This document shows positions 34,980-44,540 of a DNA stretch of 64,000 bases, one piece after another (position 1 is the stretch's first letter; each line of letters begins with the position of its first letter). The notes below the pieces were generated by a model. It worked only from the letters and a program-made list of their open reading frames with translations. It made no database searches and was not told the origin of the DNA. This DNA is from Christiangramia lutea (GTDB taxonomy: Bacteria > Bacteroidota > Bacteroidia > Flavobacteriales > Flavobacteriaceae): the NCBI RefSeq assembly GCF_022489035.1, contig NZ_JAKVTV010000001.1, positions 1,178,001-1,242,000 of the forward strand, in the 5' to 3' direction. The translations under genes and the position numbers were made by a program.

Positions 34980-36335
34980 ATGGGATTTGAGGAATTCGAT
35001 GTTTTTGTGATCGGGACCGGAACAGCCGGAAAGAGTGTAGCTAAGGAATGTGTCGCTGAAGGCTTGAAGGTGGCCATTGCCGACAATCGTGAATTTGGAG
35101 GTACCTGTGCCAACCGTGGATGTGACCCAAAAAAAGTGCTGGTGGGACTTACTGAAATTCTGGACAGAGCAGAGAAAATGAAGGATAATGGAATTTCCAA
35201 AATGCCTGAATTCAGTTGGGAAGATCTCATGAAATTCAAGAAAACTTTCGTGGATGCCGTTCCGGCAGCAACTGAAAAAGACCTTAAAAAGCTTGGTATA
35301 AAAATGTACCACCAATCTCCGAAATTTCTTGATGAGAATACACTTTCTGTAGAAGGAAAAACGGTGACTGCAAAAAAAATTGTTATCGCCACTGGTAATC
35401 AACCTATGGAATTACCAATTCCGGGAAGGGAACTTTCTATAAATAGTGACGATTTTTTAAAGCTGGAGAAACTTCCAGAGAGCATGCTATTTATTGGTGC
35501 TGGTTATATTGGGATGGAATTCGCTCATATTGCTGCCAGATGCGGAGTGGATGTTACGATTCTGGATGCTGAAGAAAGACCACTGAGCAATTTTGATGAG
35601 GATATGGTAGCTCGCCTTCAAAAGGCTTCCGAAGAGATCGGCATAAAATTCCATTTTAATTGTGAAGTCAAGGAGATCGAAAAATTAAGAACAAATTACC
35701 GGGTAATAAGTAATCAGAAGGGCAAAAAGATCGAACTTAAGGCGAAATTAGTGATAAATGCTGCAGGACGAGTCCCTTCTATAGATGAGCTGGATCTGGC
35801 CAAGGGGAATGTAAAGTTTTCTAATAAGGGAATCACGGTGAATGAGAATTTGCAGAGCACCTCAAATTCCAGTGTTTTTGCCTGTGGAGATGTCTCTGCA
35901 AGTGAGGGACTGCCCTTAACTCCTTTGTCTTCTCAGGAAGCCAGGATCGTAGCGGCAAATATCCTGGATAAAGATCGGGCAAAGGAAGTGAATTATCCTC
36001 CACAGCCTTCAGTGGTGTTCACAATTCCAAATTTAGCCTCGGTTGGCCTGAATGAAAAACAGGCAAAGGATAGAGGCTATGATTTTAAAGTTGAACAAAA
36101 ATCTGTTCCCTGGTGGTTTAATTCAAAAAGGATCAATGATAATTATTACGCATATAAAACCCTGGTGGATAAGAAAACTGGGTTGATCTTAGGAGCACAT
36201 TTAATAGGTGCAGATGCGGGTGAAATGATCAACATGTTCGTTATGGCTATGTGCGGAAAACTGGACTGCAGGACACTGAAAGGGATGATCTTTTCCTACC
36301 CTAGTTGGGGAAGTGATATTAAGGCTATGGTCTAA
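34980..36335 (+). CDS. NAD(P)/FAD-dependent oxidoreductase, glutathione reductase fold
   Basis: 451 residues. FAD-binding VIGTGTAGKSVAKECVAEG (GxGxxG at 12-17), redox CxxxxC pair C43/C48 in GGTCANRGCDPKK, NAD(P) site IGAGYIGMEFAHIAARCG (about 175) and the second FAD motif VFACGDVS (about 297). The overall order matches lipoamide dehydrogenase, glutathione reductase and mercuric reductase. At the C-terminus the usual HxHP active-site block is replaced by FSYPSWGSD, so the catalytic His is missing and classic disulfide reduction is doubtful. Such proteins are common in Bacteroidetes, with unknown substrate. Not in an operon: divergent from mfd, convergent with a 4-base overlap against the next gene. 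Confidence 0.8.
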   Translation: MGFEEFDVFVIGTGTAGKSVAKECVAEGLKVAIADNREFGGTCANRGCDPKKVLVGLTEILDRAEKMKDNGISKMPEFSWEDLMKFKKTFVDAVPAATEKDLKKLGIKMYHQSPKFLDENTLSVEGKTVTAKKIVIATGNQPMELPIPGRELSINSDDFLKLEKLPESMLFIGAGYIGMEFAHIAARCGVDVTILDAEERPLSNFDEDMVARLQKASEEIGIKFHFNCEVKEIEKLRTNYRVISNQKGKKIELKAKLVINAAGRVPSIDELDLAKGNVKFSNKGITVNENLQSTSNSSVFACGDVSASEGLPLTPLSSQEARIVAANILDKDRAKEVNYPPQPSVVFTIPNLASVGLNEKQAKDRGYDFKVEQKSVPWWFNSKRINDNYYAYKTLVDKKTGLILGAHLIGADAGEMINMFVMAMCGKLDCRTLKGMIFSYPSWGSDIKAMV

Positions 36336-37129
36336 AACTTTTGACCATGCATTAAGCGATAAATAGGGTTTTTCTTCCGGTTGATAAAACCGTGATAGGC
36401 AATATTCAGAAAAATCAGGATCGCTCCGGCAAGCGCAACCTTCGAAATCAACTCTTGGTTTTCCTGATGTCTTATATAAATAGCGATCAAAGCCCATACT
36501 GCTACCAGTGCGAATTCACGCATATTTCGCAGGTGAATGATCGCGAGGTTTACCATAACGGCAACTCCTATCATTATAATAGTCCAATCCACTTCAGAAA
36601 AAATTGCGCCATCCCAGCCAATACCGGTTAGCCATGCAGCCATATTCGCCACTGTCGCAATGGTGATCCAACCCGAATACAGGCAAATGGGCCACCAGTA
36701 AAAGGCGATCACTTTGAAGGGAGCGTCCCAGATCTCCATATTGTTGTTGAGGATGATCTTCAGCAATTTTGCTAATATCAGGAACATCAAAACCACTGAA
36801 AAACCTACGAATTCATAAACCCAGAATATTACCCAGAGGCTGGTGCCGATATTGGCTACTACGAACCAGAGGGATGTATCTTTAATAAAATCTGTATGTT
36901 TTCCATTGGTAAATGCCTGGTGAAGCATAAAGCCGGAAAAGACCAAAAGACTTAGGAATATCAATACCCATATGGAAAAAGCATAATCTGCAGGAGTGAA
37001 TAAATTCGAATATTTACTGCTTACCTCACCAACGGTAGTATCATTTATCTGACCGGTCTGGACAAAATAATTGGTTATAATGGTAATTAGAACTGAAATA
37101 AAATTAAAAACGGCTAGTCTTTTGATCAT
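36332..37129 (-). CDS. TspO/MBR-like tryptophan-rich membrane protein
   Basis: 265 residues with about seven or eight hydrophobic helices and many tryptophans. FTPADYAFSIWVLIFLSLL (46-64) and the YWWPICLYSGW block (about 155) resemble the TspO/MBR (tryptophan-rich sensory protein) superfamily in its long form, which bind tetrapyrroles or other hydrophobic ligands. Sequence likeness to short TspO is weak, so the call is by pattern. It is the third gene of an operon: its ATG lies 10 bases after the stop of pdeM. The end overlaps the convergent FAD oxidoreductase gene by 4 bases. Confidence 0.55.
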   Translation of the reverse strand: MIKRLAVFNFISVLITIITNYFVQTGQINDTTVGEVSSKYSNLFTPADYAFSIWVLIFLSLLVFSGFMLHQAFTNGKHTDFIKDTSLWFVVANIGTSLWVIFWVYEFVGFSVVLMFLILAKLLKIILNNNMEIWDAPFKVIAFYWWPICLYSGWITIATVANMAAWLTGIGWDGAIFSEVDWTIIMIGVAVMVNLAIIHLRNMREFALVAVWALIAIYIRHQENQELISKVALAGAILIFLNIAYHGFINRKKNPIYRLMHGQKF

Positions 37130-37139
37130 TTAATAAATT

Positions 37140-37775
37140 TTAAATAACGGGTATTACTTCTTTTCCTGTTACTGCGAAGATACGATCCCCTTTTTCAGGT
37201 TGCACGAAATAACATCCGGTAAACTCTCCAAATGCGGGTAGGATCATCTGGTTTTCGCTACGGTAGAAACAGGGTAATTTCAAAAGTTGTTTTCCATCCC
37301 CTTTCATTTTAAATCCGGGGTGAACATGGCCGCATATATTAAAATGATTTTCTCTTATCTCCGGGTGGTGGCTCAAATGAAACCCTGCCACGCTAACGTC
37401 TGAATATATTTTGATGTCCAGTTCCTCGTATTTCAGTGGAGAGATGATATCATGATTCCCTGCAATTAAATGCACCCGGTTATCTATGTTACCAATCCAT
37501 TCTTCGAACATATTCCACTCAAGATTCATGGAGCTATGAAAAAGGTCTCCTAGAAAAACGATATGTTCCGGGTCAAATTCCTTCCGTAACTGATCCAGTT
37601 TTATAAAATTTTGTGATGTGGCTTTCAGGGGTACGGCACTGCCGTGTTTTCTGAAATGCGAAACCTTACCCAGGTGTACGTCTGCAACAAATAATACTTC
37701 CTGCTCTGGCCAGTAGGCAGCCCCAAACGGATGCAGCACAAAGTCCTGATCCTTGATCTTGATATTTAAATTCAT
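37140..37775 (-). CDS. pdeM: PdeM-type metallophosphoesterase (ligase-associated endonuclease family)
   Basis: 211 residues of the calcineurin-like phosphoesterase fold. Metal motifs in order: FVADVHLGK (D, H), FLGDLFHS (D), AGNHD (N, H) and GHVHPGF (H, H). The opening GAAYWPEQEVLFVADVHLG is typical for PdeM, which is usually encoded with an Lhr-type helicase, an exonuclease and an ATP-dependent DNA ligase in a DNA-damage cassette. None of these partners is next to it here. It starts directly after the stop of the aminotransferase gene. Function as a DNA phosphoesterase is by family. Confidence 0.82.
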   Translation of the reverse strand: MNLNIKIKDQDFVLHPFGAAYWPEQEVLFVADVHLGKVSHFRKHGSAVPLKATSQNFIKLDQLRKEFDPEHIVFLGDLFHSSMNLEWNMFEEWIGNIDNRVHLIAGNHDIISPLKYEELDIKIYSDVSVAGFHLSHHPEIRENHFNICGHVHPGFKMKGDGKQLLKLPCFYRSENQMILPAFGEFTGCYFVQPEKGDRIFAVTGKEVIPVI

Positions 37776-38930
37776 CTATAGCTTACAAAGTATTTCTGCA
37801 GCTTTTTCCAAAGTTTCGTCTGTCTTGGCGAAACAAAACCTGAGCTGCCTGTTATCCTTTTTGTTAATATTAAAAACTGATACCGGAATAGCAGCTAACC
37901 CCTTTTCTTTTACCAATCTTTCAGCAAAATCCACATCCTTTTCATCTGTAATTACTGAAAAGTTGAGTAGCTGAAAATAAGTACCTGAGGAGGGCGTAAA
38001 ACTAAACCGTGAGTCTTTTATCAGGTTGAGAAATAGGTCTCTTTTATTCTGATAAAAGCCTGAAAGTTCTAAATAGTGTTTAGGGTCTTTTAGATAATCG
38101 GCATAGGCGACTTGCATAGGGTGGTTCACAGAAAATACGGTTAGTTCATGAATTTTTCTGATCTCTTGCATCAGGTGATCCGGAGCCACACAATAACCGG
38201 TTTTCCAGCCGGTATTATGAAATGTTTTACCAAATGATGCGCAAACTACAGACCTTTCTGCAAGTCCTGGAAATTTTGAAGCGCTTTGGTGTTCGTTCTT
38301 ATCAAAAATAAGATGTTCGTACACCTCGTCGCTTAAAAGTATTATATCGGTTCGGGTTAGTATATTTTCCAACTCCTTCATGTCCTTTGTATCCAGGATG
38401 CTTCCTGTAGGATTATGAGGAGTATTTATAATGATCATTTTAGTTTTTGAAGAAATGGCTTTTTTTACTTCTTCCCAGTCTACCCGGTAATTCTCACCTG
38501 TCAACTGAATTTGCACCGGAACCCCACCATTTAATTTGATGGTTGGCTCATAGCTGTCATAGGCAGGTTTAAAGACAATTACCTCGTCTCCTGGTTTAAT
38601 AAACGCAGTAATGGCGGTATATAGAGCCTCTGTAGCACCAGAAGTAATGGTAATTTCCCGGTCTGGATTATAAGATCTGCCATAAAGTGACTGAATCTTT
38701 TTTGAGATCTCTTCTCTTAATTCTAATACTCCGGCATCTGGTGGATATTGGTTATATCCACCTTTCATGGCCTGGGTGACCAGGCTCTTTAATTTCTTGT
38801 CCGTTTCAAAATTAGGAAAGCCTTGAGACAAATTTATGGCATCGTGATCATTGGCCATTTTGCTCATAATGGAAAATATGCTGGTCTTATTTCCAGGTAA
38901 TTTTGAAATATGATTTGCTGTTTCCACCAT
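37776..38930 (-). CDS. Methionine aminotransferase-like PLP enzyme
   Basis: 384 residues of fold-type I class I/II aminotransferase. NLSQGFPNF (34-42) is the family's N-terminal block; PAYDSYEPTI, NTPHNPTGS (about 170), SDEVYEHLIFD and the PLP-lysine region SFGKTFHNTGWKTGYC follow. This pattern fits YbdL/methionine aminotransferase and kynurenine aminotransferase relatives, which transaminate methionine, aromatic and related amino acids. It heads the operon with pdeM (zero spacing) and the TspO-like gene. The upstream sdh terminator isolates it from sdhCAB. Confidence 0.85.
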   Translation of the reverse strand: MVETANHISKLPGNKTSIFSIMSKMANDHDAINLSQGFPNFETDKKLKSLVTQAMKGGYNQYPPDAGVLELREEISKKIQSLYGRSYNPDREITITSGATEALYTAITAFIKPGDEVIVFKPAYDSYEPTIKLNGGVPVQIQLTGENYRVDWEEVKKAISSKTKMIIINTPHNPTGSILDTKDMKELENILTRTDIILLSDEVYEHLIFDKNEHQSASKFPGLAERSVVCASFGKTFHNTGWKTGYCVAPDHLMQEIRKIHELTVFSVNHPMQVAYADYLKDPKHYLELSGFYQNKRDLFLNLIKDSRFSFTPSSGTYFQLLNFSVITDEKDVDFAERLVKEKGLAAIPVSVFNINKKDNRQLRFCFAKTDETLEKAAEILCKL

Positions 38931-38954
38931 TTCTTAAATTTAACAGAATTTGCA

Positions 38955-38983
38955 TAAAAAATCCCGGACTACAAAGCCGGGAT
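38955..38983 (-). terminator. Intrinsic terminator of the sdhCAB operon
   Basis: 7-base-pair stem (ATCCCGG, 38961-38967, with CCGGGAT, 38977-38983), 9-base loop; the minus strand continues with six T. It lies 29 bases after the sdhB stop. Confidence 0.9.
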
Positions 38984-39011
38984 CATTATTATTAGGGAAA
39001 ACAATTGTTAA

Positions 39012-39755
39012 TTATTTCACGCTCGCTTTCAAATATTCTCTGTTCATTCGGGCGATATTCTCGAGTGAGATACCTTTAGGACATTCGATTTCGCAAGCTC
39101 CGGTATTAGTACAGTTACCAAAACCTTCCTTGTCCATTTGCTCTACCATCTGAAGAACCCTGCGATCTGCTTCTACCTCACCCTGAGGTAATAGCGCATA
39201 CTGGCTCACTTTAGCCGAGGTGAATAGCATAGCACTTGCATTCTTACATGCTGCAACACAGGCACCACAACCAATACAAGTGGCTGCGTAGAAAGACATG
39301 TCTGCATTCTCCTTTTCCACCGGGATAGAGTTTGCATCCTGGGTATTCCCTGATGTATTTACAGAAATATATCCTCCGGCCTGCTGAATCCTGTCAAAGG
39401 CGCTTCTGTCTACTACAAGGTCTTTTATCACTGGGAATGCTTTAGCCCTGAAAGGTTCGATAACAATTGTATCTCCATCCTTAAACTTTCTCATATGTAA
39501 CTGGCAGGTGGTAATTCCTCTATCCGGGCCGTGAGGTTCACCATTGATCTGTAAGTTACATGATCCGCAGATTCCTTCACGACAGTCATGATCAAAAGCT
39601 ATCGGTTCATCTCCCTTATTGATAAGCTGTTCATTAAGAACATCCATCATTTCAAGAAAAGACATATCTGTTGAAATATCAGAAACCTGGTAGGTTACCA
39701 TTTTTCCTTTCGTGTCGGCGTTTTTCTGACGCCATATTTTTAATGTAAGATTCAT
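39012..39755 (-). CDS. sdhB: Succinate dehydrogenase/fumarate reductase iron-sulfur subunit
   Basis: 247 residues. The three clusters are visible: [2Fe-2S] ligands in [12 protein letters not shown] (about 59-70) plus a later Cys, [4Fe-4S] in [11 protein letters not shown] (about 152-162), and [3Fe-4S]/[4Fe-4S] in [14 protein letters not shown] (about 210-223). It carries electrons from FAD in SdhA to quinone near SdhC at the inner face of the cytoplasmic membrane. It is the last gene of sdhCAB, 52 bases after sdhA, and is followed by a terminator. Confidence 0.96.
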   Translation of the reverse strand: MNLTLKIWRQKNADTKGKMVTYQVSDISTDMSFLEMMDVLNEQLINKGDEPIAFDHDCREGICGSCNLQINGEPHGPDRGITTCQLHMRKFKDGDTIVIEPFRAKAFPVIKDLVVDRSAFDRIQQAGGYISVNTSGNTQDANSIPVEKENADMSFYAATCIGCGACVAACKNASAMLFTSAKVSQYALLPQGEVEADRRVLQMVEQMDKEGFGNCTNTGACEIECPKGISLENIARMNREYLKASVK

Positions 39756-39807
39756 ACTTTTAGTATTGAGTATTTAGAAATGAGATTTGAAATCCCAATT
39801 CTCAAAT

Positions 39808-41811
39808 CTATTTATAGCTCCTTGTTTTTACCTGAATGTTTTCATAATCCAAATCTTCTTTATGGAGAACGGCATCGGCGGGATTACCCGTGTATTCCCA
39901 TGCTGCTACATACATAAAGTTCTCGTCATCACGAAGGGCTTCGCCTTCTTCGGTCTGGTATTCTTCTCTAAAGTGACCACCACAGGATTCTTCCCTGTGC
40001 AGTGCATCTTTAGCAAACAATTCTCCAAGCTCAAGGAAATCTGCTACACGTCCGGCTTTTTCCAGCTCGGCGTTCATTTCCTTGGTTGTTCCAGGAACAC
40101 GTACATCTTTCCAGAATTCTTCTCTAAGTTCCTTAATCTCAGAAATTGCTTCTTTTAATCCCTGGGCATTTCTAGCCATTCCTACTTTATTCCACATGAT
40201 CTTACCAAGTAGTTTATGGAAATGGTCTACAGATTTTGTACCGTTATTATTAACAAGTTTTTCAAGTCTATCACGAACCTCGGTCTCAGCCGCATCAAAT
40301 TCAGGGCTATCGGTTGGGATCGCTCCGGTTCTAATATCATCTGCCAGGTAATTACCAATAGTGTATGGCAATACGAAATATCCGTCAGCAAGTCCCTGCA
40401 TCAAGGCAGAAGCTCCAAGTCTGTTGGCACCGTGATCTGAGAAATTAGCTTCCCCAATCGCATAACAACCAGGAATAGTGGTTTGTAAATTATAATCTAC
40501 CCAAACACCTCCCATGGTGTAGTGTACAGCAGGATAGATCATCATTGGAGTTTCGTATGGATTTTGATCTACGATCTTCTCATACATCTGGAATAGGTTT
40601 CCGTATTTAGATTCCACTACCTCTTTACCTAACTCCTTGATTTTAGCATCTGAAGGATTACTTATCTTCTTGGTAGTCGCAGCTTCTTTACCATATCTCA
40701 TGATCGCTGAACTAAAGTCCAGATAAACAGCTTCTCCAGTTTTATTTACTCCATATCCGGCATCGCATCGTTCTTTTGCCGCTCTGGAAGCAACATCACG
40801 TGGTACTAGGTTACCAAATGCTGGATATCTTCTTTCTAAGTAATAATCTCTTTCTTCTTCTGAAAGCTCTGTTGGTTTTTTCTTCCCTTCCCTTATAGCA
40901 ATCGCATCTTCTTTTTTCTTCGGAACCCAGATCCTACCATCGTTACGAAGAGATTCAGACATCAAGGTCAGTTTAGACTGATGATCTCCCGAGACCGGAA
41001 TACAGGTTGGGTGTATTTGGGTAAAGCAAGGATTAGCAAAATAAGCTCCCTTTTTATGTATTTTCCAGCTTGCTGTAACATTACTTCCCATGGCGTTTGT
41101 AGAAAGGAAAAATACGTTTCCGTATCCTCCTGAAGCGACAACAACTGCGTGTGCCGAGTGTCTTTCGAGTTCTCCGGTTACCAGGTTTCTGGCGATAATT
41201 CCTCGAGCTTTACCATCAACCTTTACAATATCAAGCATTTCGTGCCTGTTGTAAGATTTGATCTTTCCGCGGTTAATCTGGCGATTCATTGCTGAATAAG
41301 CACCAAGCAATAATTGCTGCCCGGTTTGACCTTTAGCGTAGAAAGTCCTTGAAACAAGAACCCCACCAAAAGAACGATTGTCTAAAAGACCACCGTATTC
41401 ACGAGCGAAAGGAACTCCCTGCGCAACACACTGGTCGATGATGTTTCCTGAAACTTCTGCAAGTCTGTATACATTGGACTCACGGGAACGGTAGTCACCA
41501 CCTTTAATAGTATCGTAGAAAAGACGGTAAATAGAATCACCATCTCCCTGATAGTTTTTTGCTGCATTGATCCCTCCCTGCGCCGCAATAGAGTGAGCTC
41601 TACGAGGAGAATCCTGGTAGCAGAATGTTTTTACGTTATAACCGAGTTCGGCAAGAGTTGCTGCGGCACTACCGCCGGCAAGTCCTGTTCCAACCACAAT
41701 AACATCAATGTTACGTTTGTTAGCCGGGTTAACAAGGTCTATTTCATTTTTATGATTGGTCCACTTTTCTGCCAATGGGCCTTTAGGTGCATTAGATTCG
41801 AATATTCCCAT
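39808..41811 (-). CDS. sdhA: Succinate dehydrogenase flavoprotein subunit
   Basis: 667 residues, the length of the Bacteroidetes/Wolinella-type (b-type) flavoprotein. FAD-binding [19 protein letters not shown] near residue 36, the covalent-FAD histidine in [13 protein letters not shown] (about 70), active-site residues in HPTCIP and [12 protein letters not shown]-type [13 protein letters not shown]. It oxidises succinate to fumarate in the citric acid cycle. It begins 3 bases after the sdhC stop. Confidence 0.97.
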   Translation of the reverse strand: MGIFESNAPKGPLAEKWTNHKNEIDLVNPANKRNIDVIVVGTGLAGGSAAATLAELGYNVKTFCYQDSPRRAHSIAAQGGINAAKNYQGDGDSIYRLFYDTIKGGDYRSRESNVYRLAEVSGNIIDQCVAQGVPFAREYGGLLDNRSFGGVLVSRTFYAKGQTGQQLLLGAYSAMNRQINRGKIKSYNRHEMLDIVKVDGKARGIIARNLVTGELERHSAHAVVVASGGYGNVFFLSTNAMGSNVTASWKIHKKGAYFANPCFTQIHPTCIPVSGDHQSKLTLMSESLRNDGRIWVPKKKEDAIAIREGKKKPTELSEEERDYYLERRYPAFGNLVPRDVASRAAKERCDAGYGVNKTGEAVYLDFSSAIMRYGKEAATTKKISNPSDAKIKELGKEVVESKYGNLFQMYEKIVDQNPYETPMMIYPAVHYTMGGVWVDYNLQTTIPGCYAIGEANFSDHGANRLGASALMQGLADGYFVLPYTIGNYLADDIRTGAIPTDSPEFDAAETEVRDRLEKLVNNNGTKSVDHFHKLLGKIMWNKVGMARNAQGLKEAISEIKELREEFWKDVRVPGTTKEMNAELEKAGRVADFLELGELFAKDALHREESCGGHFREEYQTEEGEALRDDENFMYVAAWEYTGNPADAVLHKEDLDYENIQVKTRSYK

Positions 41812-41814
41812 AGC

Positions 41815-42531
41815 TTATATTTTTTCTAGTACAAAGTGAATATAAAAAGGTATCACGGCGAAGGCTAACGGTACCAGGACTGCGAAAGCCATTCCAAGCT
41901 TTTTGATAAACCCGTTGTATTTTGGATGATTCACTCCAAGTGACTGAAATCCGCTGGAAAAGCCGTGAGACAGGTGAAAACCTATCGCCAGCATCGCGAA
42001 TGCATATGCTATTGCCCATAATAATCCGTACTGGGCATCCTGGAATGTTTTTATTGTTAAGGTATAAAGATCTTTTACTTCTTCACCATTCGCTGTGGTG
42101 TACACCGTATCGTCAAGTCCGCCGAATTTCATTTCTCCCCAGAACATCGTCATATGCACTACAATAAAAGCAAGTATAATGGTTCCAAGAATCCCCATGT
42201 TTCTTGAAGACCACATGCTGTTTGTAGAAGGTTTGAAATTCACATAACCTTGAGGTCTTGCCTTGCGGTTGTGTATGGTTAACAATACACCATCGATCGC
42301 ATGGAAAATAATACTGAGATAAGTAAGGTAGGATAATACCTTTACCGCCGGGTTGGTGGTCATGAAAAGAGCGTATTCATTAAACTGGTCCCTGGCTCCT
42401 TCACTAACCGGAATTAGCAATTGTAGATTTCCAAATAAATGTCCTACTAAGAACAGGCCCAGAAAAAGGCCCGTGAAAGCCATCCAGTATTTTTTTGCCA
42501 ATGATGACTTTAAAAGCGCAGATTTCGCCAT
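41815..42531 (-). CDS. sdhC: Succinate dehydrogenase cytochrome b subunit (single, five-helix type)
   Basis: 238 residues with five membrane helices, as in the diheme type B complex of Wolinella and Bacteroidetes, where one subunit replaces SdhC and SdhD. Histidines in LVGHLFGNLQ, SIIFHAIDGV, VHMTMFWG and IGFHLSHGFSSG are the expected haem ligands and conserved helix residues. It anchors SdhAB and reduces menaquinone. First gene of the operon, with a consensus promoter 32 bases upstream. Confidence 0.93.
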   Translation of the reverse strand: MAKSALLKSSLAKKYWMAFTGLFLGLFLVGHLFGNLQLLIPVSEGARDQFNEYALFMTTNPAVKVLSYLTYLSIIFHAIDGVLLTIHNRKARPQGYVNFKPSTNSMWSSRNMGILGTIILAFIVVHMTMFWGEMKFGGLDDTVYTTANGEEVKDLYTLTIKTFQDAQYGLLWAIAYAFAMLAIGFHLSHGFSSGFQSLGVNHPKYNGFIKKLGMAFAVLVPLAFAVIPFYIHFVLEKI

Positions 42532-42562
42532 AAATTTTTTGAATTATTTTGATAAAGTGCAG

Positions 42563-42594
42563 CAAAAATACGCTTCATTCTAATTTTTAACAAA
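42563..42594 (-). promoter_or_regulatory. Consensus promoter of sdhCAB
   Basis: Minus strand TTTG (42591-42594), 20 bases, TATTTTTG (42563-42570): a full match to the Bacteroidetes housekeeping promoter, giving a leader of about 25 bases. Confidence 0.7.
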
Positions 42595-42706
42595 CTTTGA
42601 CTGGCTTTTTCCCGTCAATTTAGAACTAATTTAAAGTACTTTATAATTTGTTGAATCTTTGAATTAGAGAGCCTTGCAGAATAGTCATTTAGACGAATCT
42701 TAAAAG

Positions 42707-42736
42707 TTGTTCTAAAAATGATAAACGATGGTTTTG
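42707..42736 (+). promoter_or_regulatory. Candidate promoter of the DinB-cbpA-cbpM operon
   Basis: TTG (42707-42709), 19 bases, TGGTTTTG (42729-42736), one mismatch from TANNTTTG. The leader would be about 57 bases. The rest of the 42600-42798 gap shows nothing else. Confidence 0.35.
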
Positions 42737-42798
42737 GCAAAAGCTTAACTGCGCTAAATCTTCAATTTTTGTAATTTCATTCTCAAGCAGTCCCTACT

Positions 42799-43308
42799 AT
42801 GAAAGAAAAAATTAATGAATTTGTCAGGTCGTTATCCGAGGCTTTTGAAGGAGAACCATGGTACGGCGATTCGGTGATGAGAAAGCTGGAAAATCTTCCT
42901 TATGAAGTTGGATATAAAACCTGTATTCCCGAGTCTCACAGTGTTTCACAGATTGTTGGTCACTTAATTGCCTGGAAAAAACTTGCTATTGAGAGGCTTA
43001 AAGATAATGAAGAATATTCCATCGAGATCGATTCTGAAATCGACTGGCCAAATATTCAAGTGCATTCACGTGAAGAATGGGAGGCTCTTAAGCGAAAATT
43101 AGTTGCGGCCCAGGGTAAGATTTATGAGCTTCTGAATGCTGTTGAGGATGATTCTTTTCTTTCTAAAAAGGTGAAAGGTAAAGGTTATGATTTTGCATAT
43201 CTTCTTAGAGGAGTAATTCAGCATGATATCTACCATATAGGCCAGATTGGTTTGATCGAAAGTCAGTTAAAAAAGAAAGAGATAGAATCCGGAGTTTTTA
43301 AAACCTAA
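42799..43308 (+). CDS. DinB-family protein
   Basis: 169 residues, four-helix-bundle DinB/YfiT fold. The metal-binding histidine triad typical of the family is visible: H54 in IVGHLIAW and two in IQHDIYHIGQIGL near residue 140. Members are often damage- or stress-induced and some are metal-dependent thiol S-transferases (bacillithiol type); substrate is unknown. It precedes the DnaJ-like gene by 14 bases, so it is likely co-expressed with the cbpA-cbpM chaperone pair. Confidence 0.8.
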   Translation: MKEKINEFVRSLSEAFEGEPWYGDSVMRKLENLPYEVGYKTCIPESHSVSQIVGHLIAWKKLAIERLKDNEEYSIEIDSEIDWPNIQVHSREEWEALKRKLVAAQGKIYELLNAVEDDSFLSKKVKGKGYDFAYLLRGVIQHDIYHIGQIGLIESQLKKKEIESGVFKT

Positions 43309-43322
43309 AAACCATTTTCTAA

Positions 43323-44243
43323 ATGGAATTCATAGACTACTACAAACTTCTTGAATTAGATAAATCGGCTACTAAGGCTGATGTGAAAAAAGCTTACAGA
43401 AAGCTGGCACGCAAATATCATCCAGATCTAAATCCTAACGATAAAGAGGCTCAGGCCAGATTTCAGCAGATCAATGAAGCCCATGAGGTTTTAAGCGACC
43501 CGGAAAAGCGTAAGAAATACGATGAATACGGAAAAGACTGGAAACATGCCGAGCAGTTCGAAGAAGCTAAAAGGCAGCAGTCAGCTTCAGGAGGATTTCG
43601 CGGTGGATTTGGAGGAAGCGGCCAGCAGTATAGCTATTCCGGAAATTTTGATGATGATACCTTTTCAGATTTTTTTGAACAGATGTTTGGAGGAAGAGCC
43701 AGGTCAGAAGGAACTCAACGGGGAGGACATTTCAAGGGTCAGGATTTTAATGCTGAACTTCAACTAAGACTTAGCGATGTTTATGAAAGCAGGAAGCATA
43801 CCTTAACCGTAAATGGAAAAAATATCAGGCTAACAATACCAGCCGGAGTGGAGAATGGACAGACCATAAAGATTAAGGGACACGGGGGTCCCGGTATTCA
43901 GGGAGGGCCTAAAGGAGATCTGTATATCACTTTTAAGATACTGAATGATACCTCATTCCGCAGGGAAATGGAAAATCTTTATTCAACAGAGGAAATTGCA
44001 CTTACCACGGCAGCACTTGGTGGCGAGATACAGGTTAATACCTTCAACGGGAAGGTGAAACTTAAAGTAAAACCAGGAACCCAGAATAACAGTAGGGTGA
44101 AACTAAAAGGAAAAGGCTTTCCAAAATATAAAAAGGAGGGCCAGTTTGGAGACCTCTATATTACCTATAAAGTGAAAACCCCTCAAGATCTTACCTCCAG
44201 ACAAAAGGAGTTATTTGAGGAACTTAAAAAAACTGGAATATGA
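43323..44243 (+). CDS. cbpA: Curved-DNA-binding/DnaJ-like co-chaperone
   Basis: 306 residues. J domain (about 5-70) with the HPD motif in YHPDLNPND that stimulates DnaK, a glycine-rich segment (about 85-115, GGFRGGFGGSGQ), then two DnaJ C-terminal beta-domains; no zinc-finger Cys motif, which makes it a class B, CbpA-like protein. The end overlaps the CbpM gene by 4 bases (ATGA), the conserved pairing in which CbpM inhibits the J domain. Confidence 0.9.
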   Translation: MEFIDYYKLLELDKSATKADVKKAYRKLARKYHPDLNPNDKEAQARFQQINEAHEVLSDPEKRKKYDEYGKDWKHAEQFEEAKRQQSASGGFRGGFGGSGQQYSYSGNFDDDTFSDFFEQMFGGRARSEGTQRGGHFKGQDFNAELQLRLSDVYESRKHTLTVNGKNIRLTIPAGVENGQTIKIKGHGGPGIQGGPKGDLYITFKILNDTSFRREMENLYSTEEIALTTAALGGEIQVNTFNGKVKLKVKPGTQNNSRVKLKGKGFPKYKKEGQFGDLYITYKVKTPQDLTSRQKELFEELKKTGI

Positions 44244-44530
44244 GAAATGAAGATCTAATTCCTGCGGAGGAAATATGCGTAAGGTATAAGGTAGAGCGAC
44301 AGTTTGTGAGTTCACTTTACGAGAGTGGCATCATAGAAATTGAAAGGGTAGAGGAAATAGAATATATTCACTGTGATCACCTTGCCAATTTTGAAAGGAT
44401 GATGAGGTTGCATAAAGAGCTGGATATAAATCTTGAAGGTCTGGAGGCGATCAGTCATTTACTGGAGCAAATAGAAAACCTTCAAAAGGATAATCTCCAA
44501 CTTAGAAATCGATTAAGACTTTATGAATAA
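44240..44530 (+). CDS. cbpM: Chaperone modulator CbpM-like
   Basis: 96 residues, helical, MerR-HTH-like fold with no cysteines or DNA-binding wing of note. EEICVRYKVERQFVSSLYESGI (from residue 9) and the C-terminal HLLEQIENLQKDNLQLRNRL coiled coil match CbpM/DafA-type modulators. CbpM binds the J domain of CbpA and blocks its work. Its start overlaps cbpA by 4 bases, so the two are translationally coupled. Confidence 0.85.
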   Translation: MRNEDLIPAEEICVRYKVERQFVSSLYESGIIEIERVEEIEYIHCDHLANFERMMRLHKELDINLEGLEAISHLLEQIENLQKDNLQLRNRLRLYE

Positions 44531-44540
44531 ACACAAGCAA

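Noticed and set aside
34926-35402. Long open frame opposite the FAD oxidoreductase gene
   Set aside because: Shadow of a real gene; its translation is rich in Ser, Phe and His as antisense frames are, with no domain.
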